Below are positions 11,211 through 24,091 of a stretch of 64,000 nucleotides of DNA, one piece after another (position 1 is the stretch's first letter; each line of letters opens with the position of its first letter). The stretch comes from Marivibrio halodurans (GTDB taxonomy: Bacteria; Pseudomonadota; Alphaproteobacteria; UBA8366; Aestuariispiraceae). A program made the translations under genes and the position numbers. The DNA is taken from the NCBI RefSeq assembly GCF_017963645.1, contig NZ_JAGMWN010000011.1, positions 42,288-106,287 of the forward strand. The letters run 5' to 3'. Below the pieces are notes generated by a model that was not told the DNA's origin, searched no databases, and worked only from the letters and a program-made list of their open reading frames with translations.

Positions 11211-12407
11211 ATGAATATCCATGAATATCAGGCGAAGGAACTGCTTCGCCGCTTCGGCGTGGCCGTGCCGGACGGCAAGGTCGCCTACACGGCCGAGGAG
11301 GCGGTGCAGGCCGCCAACGACCTCGGCGGGCCGATCTGGGTGGTGAAATCCCAGATCCACGCGGGCGGCCGCGGCGCCGGCCGCTTCGCGAACGATCCCG
11401 ACGGCAAGGGCGGCGTGCGCGTCTCCAAGTCGATCGAGGAGGTGCGCGAGAACGCCAAGGCGATGCTCGGCCAGACGCTGGTGACCAAGCAGACCGGCGC
11501 CGACGGCAAGGAGGTCAAGCGCCTCTATGTCGAGGACGGCTGCGACATCAAGCGCGAGCTCTACCTCTCCATGCTGATCGACCGGTCGACCAGCCGGGTG
11601 ACGATCATGGCCTCCTCCGAGGGTGGCATGGAGATCGAGGAAGTCGCCGAGGAAAGCCCGGAGAAGATCTGCAAGGTCTCGATCGACCCGGCCAGCGGCA
11701 TCTCCGGCTTCCATTGCCGGCGCATCGCCTTCTTCCTCGGCCTGGAAGGCCCGCAGATCAAGAGCTGCACCAAGTTCCTGATGTCGATGTACAAGGCCTT
11801 CCTGGAACTCGACGTCAGCCTGGTGGAGATCAACCCGCTGGTCGTCACCGGCACGGGCGAGGTGATCGCCCTCGACGCCAAGATGAACTTCGACGACAAC
11901 GCGCTCTTCCGTCACTCCGACGTCGCCGACATGCGCGACGTGGACGAGGAGGACCCGAGCGAGATCGAGGCCTCGAAGCACGAGCTCAATTATATCAAGC
12001 TCGACGGCCAGATCGGTTGCATGGTGAACGGCGCGGGCCTCGCCATGGCGACCATGGACATCATCAAGCTGAAGGGCGGCAGCCCCGCCAACTTCCTCGA
12101 TGTCGGCGGCGGCGCCACGAAGGAGCGGGTGACCGCCGCCTTCAAGATCATCCTCTCCGACGAGAACGTCGAGGGCATCCTGGTGAACATCTTCGGCGGC
12201 ATCATGCGCTGCGACGTGATCGCCGAGGGCGTCGTCGCGGCCAGCCGGGAAGTGAACCTGGACGTGCCGCTCGTCGTGCGCCTGGAAGGCACGAATGTCG
12301 AGCAGGGCAAGAAGATCATGAAGGAAAGCGGTCTGCCGATCATTCCGGCGGACAATCTCGCGGACGCGGCCGAGAAAGTGGTCGCCGCGGTCAAGGAGGC
12401 GAAGTAA
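11211..12407 (+). CDS. sucC: succinyl-CoA synthetase (ADP-forming) beta subunit
   Basis: This 398-residue subunit works with SucD to interconvert succinyl-CoA and succinate with nucleotide triphosphate formation. The N-terminal ATP-grasp domain begins [18 protein letters not shown] conserved [12 protein letters not shown] nucleotide-binding segment lies near residue 46, and the C-terminal GGGATKERV and [10 protein letters not shown] form the ligase domain and the phosphate-contact power helix. The length is typical. The stop overlaps the sucD start by one base (TAATG). Confidence 0.97.
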   Translation: MNIHEYQAKELLRRFGVAVPDGKVAYTAEEAVQAANDLGGPIWVVKSQIHAGGRGAGRFANDPDGKGGVRVSKSIEEVRENAKAMLGQTLVTKQTGADGKEVKRLYVEDGCDIKRELYLSMLIDRSTSRVTIMASSEGGMEIEEVAEESPEKICKVSIDPASGISGFHCRRIAFFLGLEGPQIKSCTKFLMSMYKAFLELDVSLVEINPLVVTGTGEVIALDAKMNFDDNALFRHSDVADMRDVDEEDPSEIEASKHELNYIKLDGQIGCMVNGAGLAMATMDIIKLKGGSPANFLDVGGGATKERVTAAFKIILSDENVEGILVNIFGGIMRCDVIAEGVVAASREVNLDVPLVVRLEGTNVEQGKKIMKESGLPIIPADNLADAAEKVVAAVKEAK

Positions 12408-13282
12408 TGGCGGTTCTGATCGACGCGAACACGAAGGTCATCTGCCAGGGCTTCACCGGCGCGCAGGGGACCTTCCACTCCGAGCAGGCGATCGCCTACG
12501 GCACCAAGATGGTCGGCGGCGTGACCCCCGGCAAGGGCGGCGGCAGCCATCTCGATCTGCCGATCTTCGACACGGTCGCCGAGGCGAAGGATCGCACCGA
12601 CGCCGATGCCAGCGTGATCTACGTCCCGCCGCCCTTCGCGGCCGACGCGATCCTGGAGGCGGTCGACGCGGAAATCCCGCTGATCGTGTGCATCACCGAG
12701 GGCATTCCGGTGCTCGACATGGTGAAGGTGAAGCGCGCGCTCACCGGCTCCAAGAGCCGGCTGATCGGCCCGAACTGCCCGGGCGTCATCACGCCGGATG
12801 CCTGTAAGATCGGCATCATGCCGGGCCATATCCACAATCGCGGCAAGATCGGCGTGGTCTCGCGCTCCGGCACGCTGACCTACGAGGCGGTGGCGCAGAC
12901 CAGCGCGGCGGGCCTCGGCCAATCGACCTGCATCGGCATCGGCGGCGACCCGGTCAACGGCACGAACTTCATCGATTGCCTGGAGATGTTCCTGGCCGAT
13001 GACGAGACCGAGGGCATCGTGATGATCGGCGAGATCGGCGGCACGGCCGAGGAGGAAGCGGCCGAGTTCGTGAAGAGCAACAAGGTGAAGAAGCCCATGG
13101 TCGGCTTCATCGCCGGCGTGACGGCGCCTCCCGGCAAGCGCATGGGGCATGCGGGCGCCATCATCTCCGGTGGCCAGGGCACGGCCGAGAGCAAGCAGGA
13201 CGCCATGCGGTCGGCCGGAATCCGGGTGGCGGACAGCCCGTCCGAACTCGGCTCCACCATGGTGGAGGCCTTGAAGGGCTGA
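12407..13282 (+). CDS. sucD: succinyl-CoA synthetase (ADP-forming) alpha subunit
   Basis: This 291-residue subunit binds CoA and carries the phosphorylated histidine. It shows the CoA-binding start [30 protein letters not shown], and His248 in [13 protein letters not shown], the phospho-acceptor. Translation starts at the ATG overlapping the sucC stop by one base. The gene is followed by a strong hairpin and then sucA. Confidence 0.97.
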   Translation: MAVLIDANTKVICQGFTGAQGTFHSEQAIAYGTKMVGGVTPGKGGGSHLDLPIFDTVAEAKDRTDADASVIYVPPPFAADAILEAVDAEIPLIVCITEGIPVLDMVKVKRALTGSKSRLIGPNCPGVITPDACKIGIMPGHIHNRGKIGVVSRSGTLTYEAVAQTSAAGLGQSTCIGIGGDPVNGTNFIDCLEMFLADDETEGIVMIGEIGGTAEEEAAEFVKSNKVKKPMVGFIAGVTAPPGKRMGHAGAIISGGQGTAESKQDAMRSAGIRVADSPSELGSTMVEALKG

Positions 13283-13294
13283 GGGCGGTCGGGT

Positions 13295-13331
13295 GCCGGG
13301 GCGGGCCCGTCGCGACGGGGGCCGCCCCGGC
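13295..13331 (+). other. large GC hairpin between sucD and sucA
   Basis: The 37 bases form a near-perfect inverted repeat whose outer arms are GCCGGGGCGG and CCGCCCCGGC, and whose inner part (CCCGTCGCGACGGG) is itself palindromic. No U-tract follows, so it is more likely an RNA-stabilising, processing or attenuating element between sucCD and sucAB than a simple terminator. Confidence 0.5.
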
Positions 13332-13397
13332 GCCGCGCTTGATCGGGCGCCCGGCGCCGGCCGGACGCCCGCGTGACGACGAAGGAGCGCTGCGGCG

Positions 13398-16640
<3,243 letters not shown>

Positions 16641-16706
16641 CGCGTGTCGCACGCCGCCGGGCCGGAACCAGGGACTTAATCGGGCATAGAGAATAGGACG
16701 GGATCA

Positions 16707-18056
16707 ATGGCCACGGACGTTACGGTGCCGGCGCTGGGCGAATCGGTCAGCGAGGCAACGGTCATCAGCTGGATGAAGGCGGTGGGCGACTCGGTCGAGA
16801 AGGACGAGCCGCTTTGCGAGTTGGAGACCGACAAGGTTTCGATCGAGGTGCCGTCCCCCGTCGCCGGGGCGATCACGGAGATCGCCGCCGAGGAGGGATC
16901 GGACGTCGAGGTCGGCGCGCTGCTTTGCCGCGTCGAGGAGGGGGCCGAAGGTTCCTCCGGCGGGGGTAAGTCGAACGGCGATGGCGAGGACGCCAAGCAG
17001 GAAGCCGCCCCGAAGGAGGAGCCCAAGCAGGAAGAGGCGCCCCGGGAGGCTCCCGAGAAGGAGGAACCGGCGGCCGCCCCGGCGACGAACGAGACGCTCT
17101 CGCCCGCTGTCCAGAAGATGGTGAGCGAGAACAATCTCGACCCGTCCAAGATTCCGGCGACCGGCCCCAAGGGCAATATCACCAAGGAGGATGTCCAGAA
17201 CTACCTCCAGGGTGGCGGGCAGAGTGGCGGGCAGGCGAAGTCCGCGCCCCCGGTGGAGGCCGGCAAGGCGGCGCCTCCGGGCAAGGAATCGGTCGGCGGC
17301 GGCAAGCCGGCCGCGCCCAGCTTCGAGCCGAAGGGCGACCGCCCGATGGACCCGCGCGGCGAGGAACGGGTCAAGCTGTCCAAGCTGCGCAAGGTCATCG
17401 CCACCCGCCTCAAGGAAGCGCAGAACACGGCGGCCATGCTGACGACCTTCAACGAGGTCGACATGGGGCCGATGATGGAGTTGCGCTCGGAGTACAAGGA
17501 CCGCTTCGAGAAGAAGCACGGCGTGAAGCTCGGCTTCATGAGCTTCTTCGTGAAGGCCGCGACGGTGGCGCTCAAGGAATTGCCGGCGGTCAACGCGGAG
17601 ATCTACGGCGACGAGATCATCTACAAGAACTACTACGATATCGGCATCGCCGTCGGCACGCCGCAGGGGCTGGTCGTTCCGGTTCTGCGCGATGCCGACC
17701 AGAAGAGCTTCGCCGAGATCGAGGGAGCCATCGCCGATTTCGGCAAGCGCGCCCGCGACGGCAAGCTGACCATGGCGGAGATGCAGGGCGGCACCTTCAC
17801 CATCACCAATGGCGGTGTCTTCGGCTCGCTGCTCTCCACGCCGATCATCAACCCACCGCAATCGGGCATCCTGGGCATGCATAAGATCCAGAAGCGCCCG
17901 ATCGTCGATTCCAATGGCGATATCGTGGTCGGCAACATGATGTATGTCGCCCATTCCTACGATCACCGCATCATCGACGGCCGCGAGGCCGTGACCTTCC
18001 TGGTCCGCCTCAAGGAGGTGCTGGAAGATCCGGCACGCTTGTTGATCGACGTCTGA
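16707..18056 (+). CDS. sucB: dihydrolipoyllysine succinyltransferase (E2 of 2-oxoglutarate dehydrogenase)
   Basis: This 449-residue core subunit has a single lipoyl domain (residues 1-75, lipoyl Lys43 in [14 protein letters not shown]). A long flexible linker of Glu, Lys, Pro and Ala follows. The E3/E1-binding domain ([19 protein letters not shown]) lies near residue 130. The catalytic acyltransferase domain ends in [17 protein letters not shown], with the active-site His and Asp. It accepts succinyl groups from SucA and is recycled by lipoamide dehydrogenase. A strong terminator lies 40 bases downstream. Confidence 0.96.
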   Translation: MATDVTVPALGESVSEATVISWMKAVGDSVEKDEPLCELETDKVSIEVPSPVAGAITEIAAEEGSDVEVGALLCRVEEGAEGSSGGGKSNGDGEDAKQEAAPKEEPKQEEAPREAPEKEEPAAAPATNETLSPAVQKMVSENNLDPSKIPATGPKGNITKEDVQNYLQGGGQSGGQAKSAPPVEAGKAAPPGKESVGGGKPAAPSFEPKGDRPMDPRGEERVKLSKLRKVIATRLKEAQNTAAMLTTFNEVDMGPMMELRSEYKDRFEKKHGVKLGFMSFFVKAATVALKELPAVNAEIYGDEIIYKNYYDIGIAVGTPQGLVVPVLRDADQKSFAEIEGAIADFGKRARDGKLTMAEMQGGTFTITNGGVFGSLLSTPIINPPQSGILGMHKIQKRPIVDSNGDIVVGNMMYVAHSYDHRIIDGREAVTFLVRLKEVLEDPARLLIDV

Positions 18057-18095
18057 TCGTCCCGATCGGCCGGGAATGGCGGAGTTGCGGAGTTG

Positions 18096-18138
18096 GGCCG
18101 GGTGGCGCGTCGTCGAGGCGCGCCACCCGGCCATTTCA
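18096..18138 (+). terminator. rho-independent-like terminator after sucB
   Basis: A perfect 14-base stem (GGCCGGGTGGCGCG pairing with CGCGCCACCCGGCC, 9-base loop) ends with ATTTCAT. It lies 40 bases after the sucB stop and marks the end of the suc operon. The U-tract is short, but the stem is very stable. Confidence 0.7.
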
Positions 18139-18342
18139 TGGCTTCGCCGGTGGATTGCGTGCCGCTGATGCTTGACTTCCGCCGTCCCCGGGAGGATCAC
18201 GGACGGGTCATGTCCCATCCGTTCCCCGCCGTCAGTTCCCCACCCGCGGTCGAGAACCGCCTTTCCACCATCCGTTCCGCCCGGCCCATCCGTTCCGTCC
18301 GGTCATCGTCCCGCCCGCTTTCCTGTCCTGGGGGGCGCCGCG

Positions 18343-19116
18343 ATGGATAGCATGCCCGACCGGACGGAAGTGGAGGCGGAGCCGTCGCTCTCGACCCGCG
18401 CGGCCGTGCTCCATGGCGCGCGGCGCTGCCTCGGGGTGCCGGCCCTCGGCATCGGGCTTTCCATGATGGGCTTCGGGGCCGTCGCCCACGATCTCGGCTT
18501 CACGGCGCCGCAGACGATCGCGACGACGGCGTTGGTTTGGGGGCTTCCTGGGCAACTCGCCTATATGGAATTGGCGACGGCGGGCGCGCCGGTCCTGGTC
18601 GTCATGGCGGCCGTCGCCTTCGCCAATATGCGCATGCTGCCGATGGTGGTGACGGGCCTGCCCCTGATCCTGGGCGGGCGGCGGCTCGGGTTCCTGGCGC
18701 GGGTCGCGCTGGTGCAGTTCGTGGCCGTGACGGTCTGGACGCAGATGAACAACGACGCGCCCGCCCTGCCGCGGCGCGCGCGCCTGCCCTTCTATCTCGG
18801 CTTCGTCACGGTGCTTTACACCGCCGGCCTCTCCGGCACGGTTATCGGCTATAGCGGCGGCACCCTGCTGCCCGATCCGGCGCTGCGGGTCGCGGTCTTC
18901 ATGACGCCGCTCTATCTCCTGCTGCTGGTCTCGGCGGCGCGTCATCCGACCAACAAGCTGGCCGTGGCGCTGGGCGCGGCGTTGGGGCTCGGGCTCTATC
19001 CCGTGATCGGGGACGTGGCGGTCCTGGCGGCGGGGCTGGCCGGGGGAACGGTCGCCTGCGCGGCCGGCGGTCTGCTCGACCGGCGGCGCGGTCAAGGGGA
19101 ACCCGGCGATGGTTGA
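18343..19116 (+). CDS. azlC: AzlC-family branched-chain amino acid exporter subunit
   Basis: This 257-residue membrane protein carries the AzlC core: LGIGLSMMGFGAVAHDLGF near the N-terminus, then PGQLAYMELATAGAP and AFANMRMLPMV. With AzlD it forms a two-component exporter for branched-chain amino acids. The frame is open upstream through a GC-rich low-complexity stretch. ATG 18343 was chosen because it begins just before the conserved domain. It overlaps azlD by 8 bases. Confidence 0.85.
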   Translation: MDSMPDRTEVEAEPSLSTRAAVLHGARRCLGVPALGIGLSMMGFGAVAHDLGFTAPQTIATTALVWGLPGQLAYMELATAGAPVLVVMAAVAFANMRMLPMVVTGLPLILGGRRLGFLARVALVQFVAVTVWTQMNNDAPALPRRARLPFYLGFVTVLYTAGLSGTVIGYSGGTLLPDPALRVAVFMTPLYLLLLVSAARHPTNKLAVALGAALGLGLYPVIGDVAVLAAGLAGGTVACAAGGLLDRRRGQGEPGDG

Positions 19117-19441
19117 GCCGCTGCATGGCTGGGGTCTGATGCTGTTGGCCGTGCTGGCCACTTTCGTCTGGCGTTTCGCCGGGGTCCTGGTGGCCGGCCG
19201 CATCACCGAGGATGGGCGTCTTTTCGCTTGGATCGCGGCGGTCGCCTACGCCATGGTGGCGGCGCTGATGGCACGGGTCGTCCTGATGCCGCGCGGGGAT
19301 ACCGCGTGGGAAACCATGTGGCCGCGCGCGCTTGCGCTCGCCGTCGGCTTCGTGCTGTGGCGGCTGGCGGGCAAGCGCCTCGTCATCGGGTTGGCCGGCG
19401 GGGTCGCGGCCTTCGCCGTGCTGGTCGCGCTTGGTTATTAG
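19109..19441 (+). CDS. azlD: AzlD-family branched-chain amino acid exporter small subunit
   Basis: This 110-residue protein has about four hydrophobic helices. It begins within azlC (8-base overlap) and is the usual small partner of AzlC. It has the family features of short length and the LLAVLATFVWRFAGVLVAGRI start helix. Its TAG stop (19439-19441) is also the first three bases of a terminal-inverted-repeat element, which suggests that the element inserted at, or supplies, the end of the gene. Confidence 0.83.
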   Translation: MVEPLHGWGLMLLAVLATFVWRFAGVLVAGRITEDGRLFAWIAAVAYAMVAALMARVVLMPRGDTAWETMWPRALALAVGFVLWRLAGKRLVIGLAGGVAAFAVLVALGY

Positions 19442-19675
19442 AGCATGATGATATCATATGGCCCCACAAGCGGCCTCGACGCTGTCCGGGGGGGCGGAAA
19501 ATCGACCGAAGGCGCCGCTTGCGGCTCCCCAGGGGCGTGGGGGTCGTCGTCGCGCCGCGCTTCTTCCGATGCCCCGCATCGCCGCGCGCGGCGCTCCTGG
19601 CCCAAGAAGGCGCTACTGGCCCAAGAAACCGAAAGCGGCGTCTCGGATGGGTCCATATGATATCATCAGGCTCTA
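19439..19675. repeat. MITE-like element, family 1, copy A (complete)
   Basis: The 237-base element has 27-base terminal inverted repeats (19439-19465 and 19649-19675) that match at 25 positions and include TGATGATATCATATGG. The outer ends read TAGAGC and GCTCTA, placing a TA at each border. It contains no believable gene. Its interior is shared, inverted, with the partial copy near 31.8 kb. Shape and TA borders fit a non-autonomous element moved by an IS630/Tc1-type transposase, but that is inference. Confidence 0.75.
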
Positions 19676-19712
19676 GGGCCCGGATCCGCAGGACCGAGGG
19701 GATGGAACGTTC

Positions 19713-20153
19713 ATGCATGCCTTCACCGTGACCCGTTTGATCCATGCGCCGTTGGCCGACGTTTGGGCCGTCGCCGGTGATCCGACCCGTTTTCCGGAAT
19801 GGATGCGTGGCTTGGATGCGGTGGAGCCGCCGGAGGAAGGCGGGCTGGAGCCCGGCGCTGAATTGACGGTGACGGTCAGCGATCGGGGACAGCAGCGCCG
19901 GGCAAGCCTGACCCTGGCGCGGTGGGAGCCGCCGCGCACCTTCGCGATCCGCGCCGGCGGGGCGAGCGCGGGCACCATATATCGCTATGATTTCGAGCCC
20001 GCGCGCGACGGCGCGGCCACCCGCGCGCGGCTGGAGGCGGAGGTGACCGTCGCCGGCAAGTGGGTGCTGCTGGCCTGGTTGCTGAAGCGCGGGATGAAAC
20101 GCGCGGACGGCGGCCAGTTGAAGGCGCTGGGCCGTTTGGTCACCGGCAGATAA
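19713..20153 (+). CDS. SRPBCC (START-like) family protein
   Basis: This 146-residue protein has the START/polyketide-cyclase pattern: an opening strand FTVTRLIHAPLADVWAVAGDPTRFPEWM, a central beta-sheet (ELTVTVSDRG, LARWEPPRTFAIRAGG) and a long C-terminal helix ending in KRADGGQLKALGRLVTG. Such proteins bind hydrophobic ligands. No partner gene is adjacent, since it is isolated between two MITE-like elements. The ATG at 19713 follows GGGGATGGAA. Confidence 0.78.
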   Translation: MHAFTVTRLIHAPLADVWAVAGDPTRFPEWMRGLDAVEPPEEGGLEPGAELTVTVSDRGQQRRASLTLARWEPPRTFAIRAGGASAGTIYRYDFEPARDGAATRARLEAEVTVAGKWVLLAWLLKRGMKRADGGQLKALGRLVTGR

Positions 20154-20159
20154 CGCTTA

Positions 20160-20420
20160 TACCAAATCTTGTTGATCACGCCCCATGAGGACGTCCCTCC
20201 CGGGTTCTCGGCCAGGAGCGCGTGCCGTGGCGATGCGGGGCATCGCGAGGCGCGGGCGACGCCGTCCGAGGGCCCGGGAGGGGCGTCCTTCGGGTCGCGT
20301 TCGGCTTCCGTCGGAGGGCGCCGGCGCGGCTTGACGATGCCCTGCATCGCCCGCGCCACCCTTCCTGCCCGACCAAAGCCGAACGCGATCCGCATGGGTC
20401 GTGATCAACAAGATTTGGTA
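20160..20420. repeat. MITE-like element, family 2, copy A (complete)
   Basis: The 261-base element has 28-base terminal inverted repeats (20160-20187 and 20393-20420) starting TACCAAATCTTGTTGATCAC and differing at one position. TA occurs just outside or at both ends. The interior shares a GGCTTGACGATG-type block with family 1. Its right end abuts the stop codon of the small gene at 20421. No coding sequence is visible inside. Confidence 0.78.
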
Positions 20421-20717
20421 TTAGATCGGCTTTGGCGCGCCGTCGTCCTCATCGTTCTTTCCGGCGCTGTCGTTCCCCGAACCGTCCGATCCGCGGCGGC
20501 GGATGATGATATCGCCGTTCGGCAGGACTTCCGGCATCTCATAGGTCGGAATGGTGGCGATCAGCATCTCCAGCGCGGAGACGATCTTGCCCAACCCCTC
20601 GCGCGCGAGGTCGTCGGCCGATTTGTCCTCGGCGCGCGCCAGCCCCGGCAGGGCGAGCGCGGCCGCGAAAGCCAGCGCGGCGGTCGGCATGAGCAAGGGT
20701 GTCCTGAATCTCCCCAT
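20421..20717 (-). CDS. small secreted protein of unknown function
   Basis: This 98-residue protein has a clear signal peptide (MGRFRTPLLMPTAALAFAAA, cleavage near ALARA). The short mature part contains a conserved-looking helix (LAREGLGKIVSALEMLIATI) and EVLPNGDIIIRRR, then an acidic Ser/Asp/Asn-rich tail. ATG 20717 was chosen for its perfect AAGGAG 7 bases upstream. The TAA stop touches the MITE-like element. It is probably periplasmic or outer-membrane associated. I do not recognise a named family. Confidence 0.7.
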   Translation of the reverse strand: MGRFRTPLLMPTAALAFAAALALPGLARAEDKSADDLAREGLGKIVSALEMLIATIPTYEMPEVLPNGDIIIRRRGSDGSGNDSAGKNDEDDGAPKPI

Positions 20718-20897
20718 CGGTGGTCTCCTTCGTGCGCGCTGCATCTGTTTCCGTCATGCATAGGTCGCGAATATGGCCCCGGCAAGGCGTGCCTCGGCCC
20801 CCACCCCGGAGCCTTGCCGCGAGCGGGGCTTTGGGGCATGGTTCGGGCGCTATCGACCCAGATGCTGACCGTATTTCGTTGAGAGGGGAAGAGCGCG

Positions 20898-22301
20898 ATG
20901 AGCGATGCCTATGACGTCGTTGTGATCGGGGCGGGGCCTGGCGGCTATGTCGCCGCGATCCGGGCGGCACAGCTCGGCATGAAGACGGCCTGCGTGGAAG
21001 CGCGCGAGACCCTCGGCGGCACCTGCCTCAATGTCGGCTGCATCCCGTCGAAGGCGATGCTGCACGCCTCCCACATGTTCGCGGAAGCGGGCGGGGAGAT
21101 GGCGCATCTCGGCATCAAGGTGTCGCCCAAGCTCGACCTCAAGCAGATGATGGCGCACAAGTCCGAAACGGTCGAAGCCAACGTCAAGGGCATCGAGTTC
21201 CTGTTCAAGAAGAACAAGATCGACTGGATCAAGGGCAAGGCGAAGCTCGCCGGCAAGGGCAAGCTCGACATCACCGAGGGCAAGGACAAGGGCAGGGCGG
21301 TCGAGGCCAAGCACATCATCATCGCGACCGGGTCCGAATCCACGCCGATCCCGAATGTCGAGGTGGACGAGAAGCAGATCGTCACCTCCACCGGCGCGCT
21401 GGAGCTTTCCAAGGTGCCGAAGCACATGGTCGTGATCGGCGGCGGCGTGATCGGGCTGGAAATGGGGTCGGTCTGGCAGCGCCTGGGCGCGGAGGTGACG
21501 GTCGTGGAATATCTCGACCGTATCCTGCCGACCATGGACGGCGAGGTCTCCAAGCAGTTCCTGCGCATCCTCAAGAAGCAGGGAATGGAGTTCAAGCTGA
21601 AGACCAAGGTGACGGGCGCGGAGAAGACCAAGTCCGGCGTCAAGCTGTCGGTCGAACCCGCCTCGGGCGGCGATGCGGAGACGATCGAGGCCGATATCGT
21701 GCTGCTCTCCGTCGGTCGCCGTCCCTATACCCAGGGGCTGGGGCTGGAGGATGTCGGGGTCGAGACCGACGAGCGCGGCTTCATCAAGGTCGACGGCCAG
21801 TACAAGACCAATGTGGACGGGATCTATGCCATCGGCGATTGCGCGCCGGGGCCGATGCTGGCCCACAAGGCGGAGGATGAGGGCGGCCTCTGCGCCGAGA
21901 TGATCGCGGGCCAGAAGCCGCACCTCAACTACGACGCCATTCCCTCGATTGTCTATACCGAGCCGGAGGTGGCCTCCATCGGCAAGACGGAGGAGCAGTT
22001 GAAGGAGGCCGGGGTCGACTATGTGGCGGGCAAGTTCCCCTTCTCCGCCAACGGCCGCGCGCGCGCGATGCTGGCGACCGAGGGCTTCGTGAAGATCCTG
22101 GCCGACAAGAAGACCGACCGGGTGCTCGGCGCGCATATCATCGGCAAGGATGCCGGCGGCATGATCCACGAGATCGCGCTGGCGATCGAATTCGGCGCCT
22201 CCTCGGAGGATATCGCGCGCACCTGCCATGGTCACCCGACGCTGAACGAGGCCGTGCGCGAGGCCGCGCTGGCTGTCGACGGCCGTCCGATTCACATCTA
22301 G
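20898..22301 (+). CDS. lpdA: dihydrolipoyl dehydrogenase (E3)
   Basis: This 467-residue flavoenzyme reoxidises the lipoyl groups of SucB and other E2 proteins. The FAD-binding GAGPGGYVAA lies at residues 11-20, and the redox disulfide C43-C48 in GGTCLNVGCIPSKAML. NAD-binding GGGVIGLEMGSVW, FAD motif YAIGDCAPGPMLAHKAE and the C-terminal dimer His in CHGHPTLNEAV complete it. It is separated from sucB by azlCD and the MITE-like elements, so it has its own promoter. GAGGGGAAG precedes the ATG. Confidence 0.96.
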   Translation: MSDAYDVVVIGAGPGGYVAAIRAAQLGMKTACVEARETLGGTCLNVGCIPSKAMLHASHMFAEAGGEMAHLGIKVSPKLDLKQMMAHKSETVEANVKGIEFLFKKNKIDWIKGKAKLAGKGKLDITEGKDKGRAVEAKHIIIATGSESTPIPNVEVDEKQIVTSTGALELSKVPKHMVVIGGGVIGLEMGSVWQRLGAEVTVVEYLDRILPTMDGEVSKQFLRILKKQGMEFKLKTKVTGAEKTKSGVKLSVEPASGGDAETIEADIVLLSVGRRPYTQGLGLEDVGVETDERGFIKVDGQYKTNVDGIYAIGDCAPGPMLAHKAEDEGGLCAEMIAGQKPHLNYDAIPSIVYTEPEVASIGKTEEQLKEAGVDYVAGKFPFSANGRARAMLATEGFVKILADKKTDRVLGAHIIGKDAGGMIHEIALAIEFGASSEDIARTCHGHPTLNEAVREAALAVDGRPIHI

Positions 22302-22384
22302 CGGAGACACGGCGACGGGCGGGCCACGGGCATCGCCCGGGGCCGCGTCCGAGGTTGGTCGCCCATGTTTTCGGACTTCCTGCA

Positions 22385-23323
22385 ATGAGCCCCCCGACTG
22401 GCCCCTCCCACCCCGGTGGAGGCGATCGGCGCACGGCGCTGGTCCTGCTCGTCGCGGCTTCGGGTTTCCTGATGCTTCCCATGGGGGATACCTTCGGGAA
22501 GATCCTGGGGGAGGCCGGCATGGCCCCGGTTCAGGTGGCCTGGGGCCGCTGGGCCGCGCAGACGATCCTCCTCACTCCCGTCATCCTGATGCTCTATCGG
22601 CGGGAGGCCTTGAGGCCGGCGCGCATGTCGCTCCTGATCCTGCGTGCCCTGCTGATCGGCGGGGCGACGATCTGTTACTTCACCGCCATTCGGGAGGTAC
22701 CGCTGGCGGACGCGGCCGGTGTCCTCTTCGTGGCGCCCTTGATGGTGACCGCGATGTCCGCCCTGTTCCTGGGCGAGAAGGTGGGGCTGCCGCGCTGGTC
22801 GGCGGTGCTGATCGGCTTCTCCGGCATGGTGTTGATCGTAAAGCCGGGTACCGGCGCGATGCAGTTGGGGGCCCTCTGGGCGTTGGGGGCGGCCGCGCTC
22901 TTCGCGCTTTTCCTGGTGCTGAGCCGTCATATGGCGGGCGCCAACAAGCCGCTGGTGACACTCTGGTGGGCGGGCGTCGTCGGGACCGTCCTGATGGGGG
23001 GGATGGTGGTGCCGGTCTGGACCATGCCGGGGCCGATGGAGGCCGCCATGCTGCTCGCCATGGGGGTCATCATGGCGCTGGGGCATCTGCTGATCCTGTG
23101 GGCGGCGGACCGGGCCGAGGCCTCGGCGATGGCGCCGATGCCGTATCTTGAAATGGTGATGGCCACCATTCTCGGCTATTTCGTCTTCGGCGATTTTCCG
23201 GATGCCCTGACTTGGGCGGGGTGCGCCATCGTCGTCGGTGCCGGGCTATTCGTCGCGCTTCGCGAGGGGCGCCGGACCCCGGCGGGCCAAGCCGCCGCGG
23301 CCATCGCGGAGCGACCGGAATAG
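22385..23323 (+). CDS. DMT-superfamily (EamA) transporter
   Basis: This 312-residue inner membrane protein has ten hydrophobic helices in two EamA repeats (FGKILGEAGMAPVQVAWGRW in the first, GALWALGAAALFALFLVLSR in the second). EamA carriers usually export metabolites or amino acids. ATG 22385 was chosen over a TTG 30 bases upstream because it sits just before the first helix. Substrate unknown. Confidence 0.85.
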   Translation: MSPPTGPSHPGGGDRRTALVLLVAASGFLMLPMGDTFGKILGEAGMAPVQVAWGRWAAQTILLTPVILMLYRREALRPARMSLLILRALLIGGATICYFTAIREVPLADAAGVLFVAPLMVTAMSALFLGEKVGLPRWSAVLIGFSGMVLIVKPGTGAMQLGALWALGAAALFALFLVLSRHMAGANKPLVTLWWAGVVGTVLMGGMVVPVWTMPGPMEAAMLLAMGVIMALGHLLILWAADRAEASAMAPMPYLEMVMATILGYFVFGDFPDALTWAGCAIVVGAGLFVALREGRRTPAGQAAAAIAERPE

Positions 23324-23444
23324 CCCCTCCCCATTCTCTTGAATATTTGACCCCAAGGGGCCGATTTCGGTCGAGAGGGGTTAAGCAAGTTTCAATACTT
23401 TAGGTCTATCTCCCGTGTTACCTTGGGAATCGGGAGTAGTTCTG

Positions 23445-24059
23445 ATGCGAAAAATCATGAGGGTGCTTTGCCTTCTCGCGGGCGCGGTGAGCGGGCCCGC
23501 GATGGCCGATCAGACCGTGGGTGGATTCACGGTCGATGCGTTGATCAACGACCGTTTCATCGAGACCTGCCGGGAATGGCTGGAAGTGCCGGTCCTGCGG
23601 ATGACGGTCGAGAACCAGAACCGCCGTCGGGGCGAGCTTACGGCGGCGGAGATCGAGGAACTCGATCAGGCGTGGCGCAAGGAGCGGGAATCCGATCATC
23701 AGCCCTTCGTCGCGGCCGTTCTGTCCAATCCGCTCTCGACCTATCTGACCCGGATTCAGGCCCGGTCGCTCGGCCTCTATTCCGAGATCATCGTGGTCGA
23801 CGATGTCGGCCTCAACGCCGGTCAGAGCAGCGTGACCGGCGACTACTGGCAGGGTGACGAGGACAAGTTCACCCGAACCTTCGGAGAAGGCGCCGGCGCC
23901 ATCTTCATCGACGAGCCGGAATTGCATGAGGAAACCGCGACCTGGCGCGCGCAGCTCAACATGACGCTGCATGACGCGGCGGGCGCGCCGATCGGCGCGG
24001 CGACGGTGGAAGTCAATCTGACGGAACTGGCGCGTCGGCGTCTGACGGTCGGCAACTGA
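23445..24059 (+). CDS. periplasmic PDC-sensor-like protein
   Basis: This 204-residue protein has a signal peptide (residues 1-22, cleaved near AMA-D). The body resembles a single Cache/PDC sensor domain: a long helix with [26 protein letters not shown], then the strand-loop [15 protein letters not shown] and a C-terminal sheet ([16 protein letters not shown]). It lacks a second membrane helix or signalling domain. A chemoreceptor gene follows after only 32 bases, so it probably senses a ligand for that receptor. ATG 23445 follows a CGGGAG site. Confidence 0.68.
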   Translation: MRKIMRVLCLLAGAVSGPAMADQTVGGFTVDALINDRFIETCREWLEVPVLRMTVENQNRRRGELTAAEIEELDQAWRKERESDHQPFVAAVLSNPLSTYLTRIQARSLGLYSEIIVVDDVGLNAGQSSVTGDYWQGDEDKFTRTFGEGAGAIFIDEPELHEETATWRAQLNMTLHDAAGAPIGAATVEVNLTELARRRLTVGN

Positions 24060-24091
24060 GCCGCCGGGCGATCCTAGATAAGGACAAGGTG

